Assembly: GCF_004362515.1 (NCBI RefSeq)
Contig: NZ_SNXU01000001.1
Coordinates: forward strand, 4,154,001-4,218,000
Direction of reading: 5' to 3'
From: Actinokineospora alba
Lineage (GTDB): Bacteria > Actinomycetota > Actinomycetes > Mycobacteriales > Pseudonocardiaceae
Length of the DNA stretch: 64,000 bases
A model generated the notes under the pieces. That model made no database searches. It was not told where the DNA came from and saw only the letters and a program-made list of their open reading frames with translations. The position numbers and the translations under genes are program-made. Of the stretch, positions 17,740 through 26,205 are shown piece by piece (within the stretch, counting starts at the first letter, position 1; each line of letters starts with the position of its first letter).

Positions 17740-18603
17740 GTGACCGCACTCACCGGGCCCCTCATCTCCGCCGCCGACCTTCTGTCCTGGCTGGACAGTC
17801 CGAATTCGCCGGTGCTGCTCGACGTCCGCTGGCGCCTCGGCGGCCCTCCCGGGCGGGAGGACTACGCCGAGGGACACCTGCCGGGCGCCGTCTACCTCGA
17901 CCTCGACGCCGATCTCGCCGCCGCGCCCGGCGCGGGCGGAAGGCACCCTCTACCAGCGGAGGAAGACCTGCAGCGGGTGCTGCGGGAAGCCGGTGTGCGC
18001 GCCGACCGCCCGGTCGTGGCCTACGACTCCGACAACGGCTCGATAGCCGCCCGAGTCTGGTGGCTGCTGCGCTGGGCGGGCCATGAGGACGTCGTTGTGC
18101 TCGACGGCGGCTACGCGGCCTGGGTGGCGGCAGGCAACCCGGTGACCACCGATGAGGTGACGCCCGAAGAGGGCGACATCGAGGTCCGCCCCGGCGGGAT
18201 GCCGGTAGTCGACGCCGACGGCGCGGCCGACCTCGCCCGCGAAGGCGTGCTGCTGGACGCCCGCGCGCCCGAGCGGTACCGAGGTGACATCGAGCCCATC
18301 GACCCGCGCGCCGGACACGTGCCGGGTGCCCGCAATGCCCCGTTCACCGAGCACCTGCGCGACGGCAGGTGGAAGCCCGCCACCGAACTGGCCGAACGCT
18401 TCGAGGCACTGGGCGTGCGCCCGGGCGAGCCTGTCGGCGCGTACTGCGGCTCCGGGGTGACCGCGTCATCGGTGGTCCTCGCGCTGGAGGTCGCGGGCGT
18501 CACGACCCGCGAGCGGCCTGCCGCGCTGTACGCGGGCTCCTGGTCCCACTGGTGCGTCGACCCCACCCGCCCCGTGGCGACTGGCGACCAACCGGGCGAG
18601 TAG
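17740..18603 (+). CDS. Thiosulfate/3-mercaptopyruvate sulfurtransferase (two rhodanese domains)
   Basis: This 287-residue enzyme has two rhodanese domains (about 1-135 and 150-287). The catalytic cysteine is in the second, YCGSGVTAS (Cys236). It would move sulfane sulfur from thiosulfate or 3-mercaptopyruvate to a thiol acceptor or cyanide. The first domain lacks a Cys at the equivalent site, as is usual. The six-residue active-site loop CGSGVT resembles mercaptopyruvate-type enzymes more than classical rhodaneses; specificity is inference. GTG 17740 begins VTALTGPLISAADL. A 63-bp tandem array begins about 60 bp after the stop. Confidence 0.88.
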   Translation: MTALTGPLISAADLLSWLDSPNSPVLLDVRWRLGGPPGREDYAEGHLPGAVYLDLDADLAAAPGAGGRHPLPAEEDLQRVLREAGVRADRPVVAYDSDNGSIAARVWWLLRWAGHEDVVVLDGGYAAWVAAGNPVTTDEVTPEEGDIEVRPGGMPVVDADGAADLAREGVLLDARAPERYRGDIEPIDPRAGHVPGARNAPFTEHLRDGRWKPATELAERFEALGVRPGEPVGAYCGSGVTASSVVLALEVAGVTTRERPAALYAGSWSHWCVDPTRPVATGDQPGE

Positions 18604-19092
18604 CCCCAGCGCGCCGCGAAAGGCGACATGGGGGGCGGCGAGGTGTGGGTGGTGTGGCTACCAGGCCACCACGCCCAGCCCGCGGTCGCCGGTCGCCGGA
18701 CGGTCAAATGGTGGCGTGGACATCCGGGCCGCCACGCCTACGGACGCCGGTTGGGCCAGGTGGTGGCGTCGATACCCGGGTCGTCATGCCCAGCCCGCGG
18801 TCGCCGGTCGCCGGACGGTCGCGTGGTGGCGTGGACACCCGGGTCGTCATGCCCAGCCCGCGGTCGCCGGTCGCCGGACGGTCGCGTGGTGGCGTGGACA
18901 CCCGGACCGCCATGCCCAGCCCGTGGCCGCCGGCGGCCGGACGACCACATGGTGGTGGCCCGGTGAGGTTCCCGCGGGTCCACCGACCGCGGCGACGCGC
19001 GGCGCGGGCCGGTCGATCGCGGCGGCCCGAGTGCGGCGGATCGCAGGGCTTCGGTGGCGACGGGAAGCGTGTCGGGACACTAGGGTCGGCAT
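18604..19092. repeat. 63-bp tandem repeat array filling a 489-bp intergenic gap
   Basis: From about 18661 to 18960, roughly five copies of a 63-bp unit stand head to tail. The core GCCCAGCCCGCGGTCGCCGG starts at about 18673, 18788 and 18851, and a diverged copy starts at about 18914. The interval between the first two is 115 bp because one copy is shortened and degenerate. Units are contiguous with no spacers. The unit is a multiple of three and therefore open in several frames, but no start site or family match supports a protein. Short GC-rich sequence before and after holds nothing recognisable. Confidence 0.85.
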
Positions 19093-20268
19093 ATGGGTGA
19101 TCGAGCCGCCGTCGTCTGGGACTCCTCGCTGCTCGGTTACGACCTCGGCGGTGAGCACCCGTTCAATCCGATCCGCCTCGAACTCACCATGCGCCTGGCC
19201 TCGGCGCTCGGCGTGCTCGACGGGGTGGAGCTGCGGGTCCCCGAGCCCGCGACCGAGTCCGATTTGGAGCGGGTGCACGAACTCGGCTACGTGCGGGCCG
19301 TGCAGCAGGCGCCGACGGTGACGTGGGATGTCGGGCACGGACTCGGCACCGATGACAACCCCGTGTTCGACCAGATGCACGCCGCGTCCGCGCTGGTCGT
19401 GGGCGGGTCGCTGCTGGGCGCCCGGGAGATCGCGTCGGGCGCGGCCACCCGGGCCGTGAGCATCGCGGGCGGGCTGCACCACGCGATGCGGGACCGCGCC
19501 GCCGGGTTCTGCGTCTACAACGACTGCGCCGTGGCCATCTCCTGGCTGCTCGACAACGGCTTCGACCGCATCGCCTACCTCGACGTCGACGTCCACCACG
19601 GCGACGGCGTCCAGGCCGCGTTCTACGACGACCCGCGGGTCCTGACCGTGTCCCTGCACCAGAACCCGGCGACGCTGTGGCCGGGCACCGGGTTCGTCAA
19701 CGAACTCGGCGGCCGCGAGGCCATGGGCTCCTCGGTCAACATCCCCCTGCCGCCGCACACGCGCGACCCGGCGTGGCTGCGCGTGTTCACCGCGGTCGTC
19801 CCGTCGCTGCTGTCGGCGTTCCGCCCGCAGATCCTGGTCACCCAGTGCGGCGTGGACACCCACGAGGAGGACCCGCTCGCCGACCTGTCCCTGTCGGTCG
19901 ACGGCCACCGCGAGATCTACCGGACACTGCGCGGGCTGGCCGACCGGTACGCGGGCGGCAAGTGGCTCGCCACCGGCGGCGGCGGATACCAGCTGCTGCG
20001 GGTGGTCCCGCGCTCCTGGACCCACCTGATCGCCACCGTGCTCGACCGCGACGTCGCCCCCGAGACCCGGGTGCCCGCGGACTGGACGGCGACCGTGCGC
20101 AAGATAGCGCCGCACGCCGATCTGCCGACGACCATGAGCGACGGGCGCGACACCGCGTTCGACCCGTGGGGCGGCGGGCTGGACCGGCCGATCGACGCCG
20201 TGATCCGGGACGTGCGGCGGGCCGTGTTCCCGCTGCACGGGCTCGATCCGGACGACCCGAGGGACTGA
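19093..20268 (+). CDS. acuC: AcuC-like protein deacetylase (histone deacetylase family)
   Basis: This zinc-dependent deacylase of the class I HDAC fold has 391 residues. Catalytic and metal-binding residues are visible: GGLHHAM (His pair), DVDVHHGDGVQ with D166 and H168 as zinc ligands, and D255 in CGVDTHEEDP; a Gly-rich TGGGGYQ loop precedes the substrate Tyr region. AcuC deacetylates and so reactivates acetyl-CoA synthetase. The next gene, one base downstream, encodes the matching lysine acetyltransferase, so this is an acylation on/off pair in one transcript. Confidence 0.9.
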   Translation: MGDRAAVVWDSSLLGYDLGGEHPFNPIRLELTMRLASALGVLDGVELRVPEPATESDLERVHELGYVRAVQQAPTVTWDVGHGLGTDDNPVFDQMHAASALVVGGSLLGAREIASGAATRAVSIAGGLHHAMRDRAAGFCVYNDCAVAISWLLDNGFDRIAYLDVDVHHGDGVQAAFYDDPRVLTVSLHQNPATLWPGTGFVNELGGREAMGSSVNIPLPPHTRDPAWLRVFTAVVPSLLSAFRPQILVTQCGVDTHEEDPLADLSLSVDGHREIYRTLRGLADRYAGGKWLATGGGGYQLLRVVPRSWTHLIATVLDRDVAPETRVPADWTATVRKIAPHADLPTTMSDGRDTAFDPWGGGLDRPIDAVIRDVRRAVFPLHGLDPDDPRD

Positions 20269-20269
20269 C

Positions 20270-22951
20270 GTGGCCGACACGCCCGCGTACGACCCGTACG
20301 ACTATCCGCGCCGCTGGGAAGCCGATGTCGTGCTCTCCGACGGCCAGACTGTCCACTTGCGACCCATCGTGCCCAGTGACGGCGACGCGCTGGTCGCCTT
20401 CCACGCCAAGCTGTCCGACCGAACCCGCTACTTCCGTTATTTCTCACCGTATCCGCGCATCCCGGCGCGCGACCTCGTGCGGTTCAGCACGGTCGACCAC
20501 CGCGACCGGGTCGCGTTCGTGGCCCTGCTCGGCGACGACATCGTCGCCGTGGGGCGCTATGAGCGGCTGCCCGGCCAGGACTCCGCCGAGGTCGCCTTCG
20601 TCGTCGCCGACGACCACCAGCGCCGCGGGCTCGGCTCGATCCTGCTGGAGCACCTGGCCGCCGCCGCCCGCGAGCGTGGGCTGAGCCGGTTCGAGGCCGA
20701 GGTGCTCTCCGAGAACGCCCAGATGGTCCGCGTCTTCCGTGACGCCGGCTACCAGGTGAGCCGCGAGTTCGAGGAAGGCGTGCTGCACCTGGAGTTCGCG
20801 ATCGACCCGACCGAGGACTCGGTGCGCGTCGCGTGGGCGCGCGAGCAAGCCGCCGAGGCGCGCAGCGTGCACAACCTGCTCCATCCCCGGTCGGTCGCGG
20901 TGATCGGCGCGTCGACCGACCGCACCAAGGTCGGGTACGCCGTGCTGGGCAACATGCTCGGCGCCGACTTCGCCGGTCCGGTGTTCCCGGTCAACGCCGA
21001 GCACCCGTCGGTGCGCGGCGTCCGCGCCTACGCCACCGTCCTCGACATCCCGGACCCGGTCGACCTCGCCGTCGTCGCCGTCCCCGCCGCGCGGGTCGAC
21101 GACGTCATGGACGCCTGCCTGGCCAAGGGGGTCAAGGCCCTGGTGGTCGTCACCTCCGGTTTCGGCGAGACCGGCTCGGAGGGGCGCGGCGCGGAGCGCA
21201 AGCTCGTCGACGAGGCCCGCGCGCACGGAATGCGCGTGGTCGGCCCGAACGCCCTCGGCGTGGTCAACCTGGACCCGAAAGTCCGGCTCAACGCCAGCCT
21301 CGCGCCGAAACTGCCCGGCCGCGGGCGCACCGGCTTCTTCTGCCAGTCCGGCGCCCTGGGCACCGCGATCCTCGCCGACGCGGCCGCGCGCGGTCTCGGA
21401 CTGTCCACTTTCGTCTCGGCGGGCAACCGCGCCGACGTGTCGGCCAACGATTTGCTGCAGTACTGGGAAACCGACCCCAACACCGATGTGGTGCTCCTCT
21501 ACCTGGAGTCCTTCGGCAACCCGCGCAAGTTCGCCCGGCTCGCCAGAAGGCTCGGCCGCAGCAAGCCGATCGTGGCGGTGAAATCGGGCCGCCACGCGGT
21601 GCTTCCCGCGCTCGCCGCGACCGGGGTCGCGATCGACGAGTCGAGTGTGCAGACGCTCTTCGAGCAGGCGGGCGTGATCCGCGTCGAGTCGATCGCGCAG
21701 CTCTTCGACACCGCGATCCTGTTGGCCCACCAGCCGCTGCCGTCGGGGGATCGGGTCGCGGTGGTCGGCAACTCCTCGGCCATCGGTGTGCTGGCAGCGG
21801 ACTCGGCTTTGGCAACTGGGCTGGCCCTCGCGGGCGACCCGGTCGACGTCGGCGCGCAGGCGGGGCCGGAGGACTTCGCCGCCGCGGTCACCGACGCGCT
21901 TCGTCGCGACGATGTCGACTCGCTGATCGTCGTGTTCGTTCCGCCGCTGGCGATCCCGGGGACGGCGTACGCCCGTGCGCTGCGGGAAGCGGCGCTGGCC
22001 GACGCGAACGCCAAACCGATCGTCTCGACTTTCCTTGCCGCCGAAGGGATCCCCGCCGAACTGGCGGTCGCGGGCCCCGGCGGCGGACCGGGCCGCGGGT
22101 CGATCCCGTCGTATCCGAGCCCGGAACGCGCGGCGCTGGCGCTGTCGCGGGCGACGCGGTACGCGCGGTGGCGGTCGGCTCCGCTGGGCGAGTACCGCAG
22201 GCCCGAGGACGTCGACCCCCGCGAAGCCGCGGAGATCGTCGCCGCGGCGCTTGCCTCCGGCGGCGGGTCCGAAGTGGAGCTCACCGACGACCAGACCCGC
22301 CGGGTGCTCGGGTGCTACGGCATCCAGGTGATGCCCTACCGGGTCGTGGCCCGCGCGGCCGACGCGGTCACGGCCGCGACCGAGCTGGGTCTCCCGGTGG
22401 TGATGAAGACCGCCGACCGCCGGTTCCGCAGGCGCAACGACCTCGTCGGCGTCCGGCTCGACCTGACTACCGAGGACGCCATCCGCACCGCCTACGACCA
22501 GCTCCGCGAGGTGTCCGGCGTGGACGAGGTGTTCGTGCAGCGCATGGCGCCCAAGGGGAACTCCTGCTCCATCGGCCTGCAGGACGACCCGTCGTTCGGC
22601 ACGCTGCTGTCCTTCGGGCTCGCGGGCATGATCAGCGACCTGCTCGGCGACCGCGCGTTCCGCGCCGTCCCGCTGACCGACGCCGACGCCGCCTACCTGG
22701 TCCGCGCGCCGCGCGCCGCGCCGCTGCTCGCCGGGTATGGGGGCGGCGAGCCCGCTGACCTGGCCGCCTTGGAGGACCTGGTTCTGCGGGTCGCCGCGCT
22801 GGCCGAGGACCTGCCGGAGATCCGGTCGATGCTGGTGGAGCCGATCCTGGCCTCGGCGGCGGGTGCGTTCGTCAGCGGCGGCCACGCGACCGTCGGCCCG
22901 CCGCCGTCGCGTCACGACGGCGGCCCACGCAGGCTGCGCGCGATGCTGTGA
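20270..22951 (+). CDS. Pat-type protein lysine acetyltransferase fused to an acyl-CoA synthetase-like regulatory region
   Basis: This 893-residue fusion has an N-terminal GNAT acetyltransferase domain (about 20-180, with the acetyl-CoA loop VADDHQRRGLGSILL). CoA-binding and ligase domains of the ADP-forming acetate-CoA ligase type follow (about 195-650), with an ATP-grasp domain at the C-terminus (about 670-890). The loop that normally carries the phosphorylated catalytic His (SHTG) reads AATG near residue 448, so the ligase region is probably catalytically dead, as in known Pat enzymes. It should acetylate lysines of acyl-CoA synthetases using acetyl-CoA. The start is GTG 20270, one base after acuC. 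N-terminal GNAT order is the actinobacterial PatA arrangement. Confidence 0.88.
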   Translation: MADTPAYDPYDYPRRWEADVVLSDGQTVHLRPIVPSDGDALVAFHAKLSDRTRYFRYFSPYPRIPARDLVRFSTVDHRDRVAFVALLGDDIVAVGRYERLPGQDSAEVAFVVADDHQRRGLGSILLEHLAAAARERGLSRFEAEVLSENAQMVRVFRDAGYQVSREFEEGVLHLEFAIDPTEDSVRVAWAREQAAEARSVHNLLHPRSVAVIGASTDRTKVGYAVLGNMLGADFAGPVFPVNAEHPSVRGVRAYATVLDIPDPVDLAVVAVPAARVDDVMDACLAKGVKALVVVTSGFGETGSEGRGAERKLVDEARAHGMRVVGPNALGVVNLDPKVRLNASLAPKLPGRGRTGFFCQSGALGTAILADAAARGLGLSTFVSAGNRADVSANDLLQYWETDPNTDVVLLYLESFGNPRKFARLARRLGRSKPIVAVKSGRHAVLPALAATGVAIDESSVQTLFEQAGVIRVESIAQLFDTAILLAHQPLPSGDRVAVVGNSSAIGVLAADSALATGLALAGDPVDVGAQAGPEDFAAAVTDALRRDDVDSLIVVFVPPLAIPGTAYARALREAALADANAKPIVSTFLAAEGIPAELAVAGPGGGPGRGSIPSYPSPERAALALSRATRYARWRSAPLGEYRRPEDVDPREAAEIVAAALASGGGSEVELTDDQTRRVLGCYGIQVMPYRVVARAADAVTAATELGLPVVMKTADRRFRRRNDLVGVRLDLTTEDAIRTAYDQLREVSGVDEVFVQRMAPKGNSCSIGLQDDPSFGTLLSFGLAGMISDLLGDRAFRAVPLTDADAAYLVRAPRAAPLLAGYGGGEPADLAALEDLVLRVAALAEDLPEIRSMLVEPILASAAGAFVSGGHATVGPPPSRHDGGPRRLRAML

Positions 22952-22956
22952 CATGG

Positions 22957-23130
22957 CGCCGGCCCGCCGGCGCGGCTCGGTCGCTTTGATGGTGACGTTT
23001 CGGGGGTCCCGCACGAACACTGCCAACTTCGATGGCGTGTTCGTGCGGGACCCCCGAAACGTCACCGCGACCGAGCGGGGTGGGTCAGTCCGGGTTCGTG
23101 CGGGACTCCCGAAACGTCACCGCGACCTCG
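22957..23130. repeat. Dispersed long palindrome, copy 1, plus a solo half-copy
   Basis: A perfect 30-bp inverted repeat (22991-23020 against 23037-23066; arm begins GGTGACGTTTCGGGGGTCCC) encloses a 16-base loop. Outer flanks CTCGGTCGC / GCGACCGAG extend the stem. About 115 bp of this element recurs almost identically at 60943-61060. A solo right arm, GTGCGGGACTCCCGAAACG and onward, follows at about 23098-23125. It lies between pat and a GntR regulator gene. Confidence 0.9.
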
Positions 23131-23189
23131 CGGATGATCGCCCGGTGAGATCTCCCGCCGGCGCGCTCGCGGGCCTATGCTCGTCGACC

Positions 23190-23933
23190 ATGTCTGGCGA
23201 ACGGCGTCACCCGAAGCAGGGCGAGGCGGTGCACGCGGGGATTCCCGAGCACGGCCGCGTCCCGCTGTATTTCGCCGTGCGGTCGCGCCTCCTCGACCTC
23301 ATCCAGACCCTCGGCGAGGGTTCGGCGCTGCCCTCGGAGCGCGACCTCGCCGACCTGTTCGACGTCTCACGTCTTGCCGTCCGCCAGGCCGTTGGCGAGC
23401 TTGTGCTGGAAGGCAGGCTCACCCGCAGGCAGGGCGTGGGGACCTTCGTCGCGCCGCCGAAGCTGGTGCGGCGGATGGCCTTGTCGAATCTGGGCTTCGA
23501 GCCCACCCGCGCGCTTGTCACCCTCGAACACCTGCCCGCCGCCAACCCCTTGGCCGCCGAACTCGGGGTGCGGGTCGGCGCGATGATCGTGCACCTCGAA
23601 CGGGTCGTCTCGGCCCACGGCGACCGGATCGGGCTGGAGTCCACTTACCTTGCCGCGGAACGGTTCCCCGGTCTCGCCGACCGGTTCGACCCCACCGGAT
23701 CCCTGCACGACCACCTGCGCGAGGTGTTCGACGTGACCGTGGCCGACGCCGAGGAACGGGTCGAGACGATCTTGGCCACCCCGCGCGAGGCCCAGCTCAT
23801 CGGCGTCAGCCAGGCACTGCCGATGCTCCTGCTCAACCGCCTCACCCGCGACGCCGACGGCAGGCCCATCGACCGCGCCAGGTCGCTGTTCCGCGGCGAC
23901 CGCTTCAGCATCATCGCGACCCTGCGCGAGTGA
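23190..23933 (+). CDS. GntR-family transcriptional regulator with UTRA domain
   Basis: This 247-residue regulator has an N-terminal GntR winged helix (about 20-90; LPSERDLADLFDVSRLAVRQ and GRLTRRQGVGTFV) and a C-terminal UTRA ligand-binding domain of the HutC subfamily (about 100-245). HutC-type regulators sense sugar phosphates, amino sugars or histidine metabolites; the ligand here is unknown. ATG 23190 begins MSGERRHPKQ; the frame continues upstream only through the palindrome and is not believed. The SGNH hydrolase gene follows after 14 bp on the same strand and may be a target or operon partner. Confidence 0.85.
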   Translation: MSGERRHPKQGEAVHAGIPEHGRVPLYFAVRSRLLDLIQTLGEGSALPSERDLADLFDVSRLAVRQAVGELVLEGRLTRRQGVGTFVAPPKLVRRMALSNLGFEPTRALVTLEHLPAANPLAAELGVRVGAMIVHLERVVSAHGDRIGLESTYLAAERFPGLADRFDPTGSLHDHLREVFDVTVADAEERVETILATPREAQLIGVSQALPMLLLNRLTRDADGRPIDRARSLFRGDRFSIIATLRE

Positions 23934-23947
23934 TCTACCGTGGGCAC

Positions 23948-24715
23948 ATGAACCGACGGTGGACGAAGTTCGTCGCGCTGGGGGACAGCCTCACCGAGGG
24001 CGTCGGCGACGAGGACGAGACCGGCAGGCCCCGCGGCTGGGCCGACCGCTTCGCCGAGGAGATCGCCCGCCGCCAGGGCGGCCTGCGCTACGCGAACCTC
24101 GCCGTGCGGGGCCTGGTGACCGCCGAGGTCCTGACCACCCAGGTCCCCGCCGCGGTGGCGCTGCGCCCGGACCTGGTCAGCGCGATCGTCGGGATGAACG
24201 ACCTGGTCCGGCCCAACCTCAGCCTGCGCACGGTGCTGCGCGACTACGACACCCTGCTCGACCAGGTCGGTTCCACCGGCGCCACCATCCTCACCGCGAC
24301 CCTGCCCGACCCCGGCGCCGTCCTGCCCCTGCCACCGGTGGTGCGGTCCCGGTTCGCGTCCCGGTTGAGCCGGTTCAACGACCACATCCGCGGCAGCGCG
24401 AGGAACAGGCGCGCCCACTGCCTCGACCTTGCCCGCCTCGCCGACGGCGACACCCACGCGTGGAGTGCTGATCGCCTACACCCGAGCCCTTACGGCCACC
24501 AGGTGGTCGCCGACGAGTTCCTGGCCCTCCTGACCGGAGTTCGGTCGGATCGCCCTGAGCCACGACCGGCCGACCCACCGCACGAACTCGCGGGCCTGGC
24601 CCCAAGCTTGCGCTGGCTCACCACCACCGCCGCGCCTTGGCTGCGCAGACAGTTCGGCGCTCCCGTGTCGGTGCCCAACCGTGCCAAGGCCCCGGACTAC
24701 CTCGCCCTGACCTGA
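23948..24715 (+). CDS. SGNH/GDSL-type hydrolase
   Basis: This 255-residue esterase/lipase-like protein belongs to the SGNH superfamily. Block I is ALGDSLTEG with nucleophile Ser14, Gly and Asn oxyanion residues are in NLAVRG and GMND, and block V is D175xxH178 in ADRLHPS. No signal peptide is visible, so it is probably cytosolic. The last ~60 residues are an extension beyond the catalytic domain. The substrate is unknown. ATG 23948 lies 14 bp after the GntR gene. Confidence 0.87.
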   Translation: MNRRWTKFVALGDSLTEGVGDEDETGRPRGWADRFAEEIARRQGGLRYANLAVRGLVTAEVLTTQVPAAVALRPDLVSAIVGMNDLVRPNLSLRTVLRDYDTLLDQVGSTGATILTATLPDPGAVLPLPPVVRSRFASRLSRFNDHIRGSARNRRAHCLDLARLADGDTHAWSADRLHPSPYGHQVVADEFLALLTGVRSDRPEPRPADPPHELAGLAPSLRWLTTTAAPWLRRQFGAPVSVPNRAKAPDYLALT

Positions 24716-24767
24716 CCGCGACAGATACCGATGCCACCCAGCGAAACGTAAGGGGCCCAACAGAACG

Positions 24768-24907
24768 GCCTGTTTGGGTGGTTCGCCTTGATTCGGGGGA
24801 AATGGGGCTAAACTCGCGGTGCGGGTGGGGTTCCTTCGCCCCGCCTTTTGACCCGCACAGCCCCATTTCGAGGGGTCCCCGAATCAAGGCGAACCACCCA
24901 AACAGGC
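24768..24907. repeat. Long near-perfect hairpin between convergent genes
   Basis: The arms run from 24768 to about 24809 and from 24859 to 24907. They share GCCTGTTTGGGTGGTTCGCC, then TTGATTCGGGG and AATGGGGCT. The loop has a nested stem GTGCGGGT / ACCCGCAC. The element lies between the convergent SGNH and thiolase genes and could terminate both. Its arm motif GGGTGGTTCRSCTTGAT recurs in the hairpin at 34135-34274. Confidence 0.88.
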
Positions 24908-24930
24908 ACCCACCCCGAGTCAGCAGGGCA

Positions 24931-26121
24931 TCACACCATCCGGGACATCACGAGACCGGCTCCCAACCCACCCGCCCCACTGACCCCAGCCACCCCAACC
25001 CGCCCAGAACACCGCTCCAAATTCTCCACACACTCCCCGACCATGATCGCCCCCGTGGCCCCCAACGCGTGCCCCGCCGCGAGCGTCCCCCCACACAGAT
25101 TGAGCCGGTCCGGCCCAGCACCCAAGTCCCGCCGTAATCGCAGGCACAACGCCGCGAACGACTCGGCGAATTCGAAGACGTCCACCTCCCCGGGCCGGAT
25201 CGCGGCCCGGCGCATCGCCGTGACCATCGCCTCCTGGCCCGCGGTCAGCATCGTGACCGGATCGTGTGCCACCACCGACGACGACACGATCCGGGCCCGT
25301 GGCGTGATGCCCAGCCTGCGGGCGGCGAGGGCGTCGCCGATCAGGAGCAGGGCGGCGCCGTCGGCCACCGAGGGGGAGGTGCCGACCGTGTGCCCGTGCT
25401 CGATTCGCTCCGGCCAGGCCCGGCTCGACAGGGCCAGCGCGTCCTGACCGTCGGCGCCGATCGCGGCGAACGCCGGTGTCAGGGCCGACAGTGACTCGCG
25501 GCTCACCCGCGGCCGCACCTGCTCATCGCGGTCGAGTCCGCCCAAGGGGACCAGCGACTGCGAGAACGCTCCAGCACGGTTGGCCGCCGCCGCTTTGTGG
25601 TGCGATTCCAAGGCATACGCGTCGAGGTCGGCGCGGGAGAACCCGTCGATCGTCGCGTTCAGGTCCGCGGCGACTCCCATGTGGACGGACCCGGCGGCGG
25701 CCACCACCTCCGCGTCAGTCCACAGTGGAGCACGGTCGCTGAACATCGGCACTCGCGACGTGCTCTCCACGCCGCCCGCGACCGCCAGGCTGAGTTCGCC
25801 CACCCGCACCCTGGCCGCGACCTGGGCGACCGCCTCCATCCCGGAGGCGCAGGACCGGTTGACCGTCATCCCGGGCACCTGGTCGCCCCAGCCCGCGAGC
25901 AGCACGGCCGTCCGGGCAAGGTTGCCGCCCTGTTCGCCGACCTGGGAAGCGCACCCGATCACCACGTCCTCGACCGTGCCCGGGTCGAAGTCCGTGCGCT
26001 CGACAAGGGCCCGCTGCAGGCCGGTGACCAGGTCCAACGCGCTCAGATGGTGCAGGCCACCCACGGTGGAGCCCCGGCCGCGGGCGGTCCGGACGTAGTC
26101 GAGCACGTAGGCCTCGTTCAC
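24931..26121 (-). CDS. Thiolase-family protein with altered active site
   Basis: This 396-residue protein has the overall fold and length of acetyl-CoA acetyltransferase/thiolase. The nucleophile is present as Cys91 in NRSCASGMEAV, and the catalytic His351 in GGTLAAGHALGATG is kept. Two conserved sites differ: the NEAFA motif reads AESFA (Ala319 in place of the oxyanion Asn), and the C-terminal CxGxG motif reads VSGAGGLG (Ser381 in place of the second catalytic Cys). It may be a specialised thiolase, a degradative-only enzyme or a non-classical condensing protein. It is divergent from the carotenoid oxygenase gene with 84 bp between. Confidence 0.85.
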   Translation of the reverse strand: MNEAYVLDYVRTARGRGSTVGGLHHLSALDLVTGLQRALVERTDFDPGTVEDVVIGCASQVGEQGGNLARTAVLLAGWGDQVPGMTVNRSCASGMEAVAQVAARVRVGELSLAVAGGVESTSRVPMFSDRAPLWTDAEVVAAAGSVHMGVAADLNATIDGFSRADLDAYALESHHKAAAANRAGAFSQSLVPLGGLDRDEQVRPRVSRESLSALTPAFAAIGADGQDALALSSRAWPERIEHGHTVGTSPSVADGAALLLIGDALAARRLGITPRARIVSSSVVAHDPVTMLTAGQEAMVTAMRRAAIRPGEVDVFEFAESFAALCLRLRRDLGAGPDRLNLCGGTLAAGHALGATGAIMVGECVENLERCSGRVGVAGVSGAGGLGAGLVMSRMV

Positions 26122-26205
26122 CGGTTCCCCCTCCCGAGCGCCCCCGTTCTAGTTGTAGTCTCGTTTTCCCAGCGCAGGCAAGGGCTCGGCAAGGGGGGAA
26201 CGCGC

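Noticed and set aside
18661..18960. CRISPR array
   Set aside because: The 63-bp units are contiguous with no spacers, and no cas genes are present.
20444..23065. An 873-codon minus-strand frame opposite pat
   Set aside because: It is an antisense shadow with Arg/Gly/Val-rich nonsense composition; the palindrome at its start is a repeat, not coding.
25597..26205. A longer N-terminus for the carotenoid oxygenase
   Set aside because: It overlaps the divergent thiolase gene antisense; the GTG at 26206 has a strong ribosome-binding site and begins the family domain.
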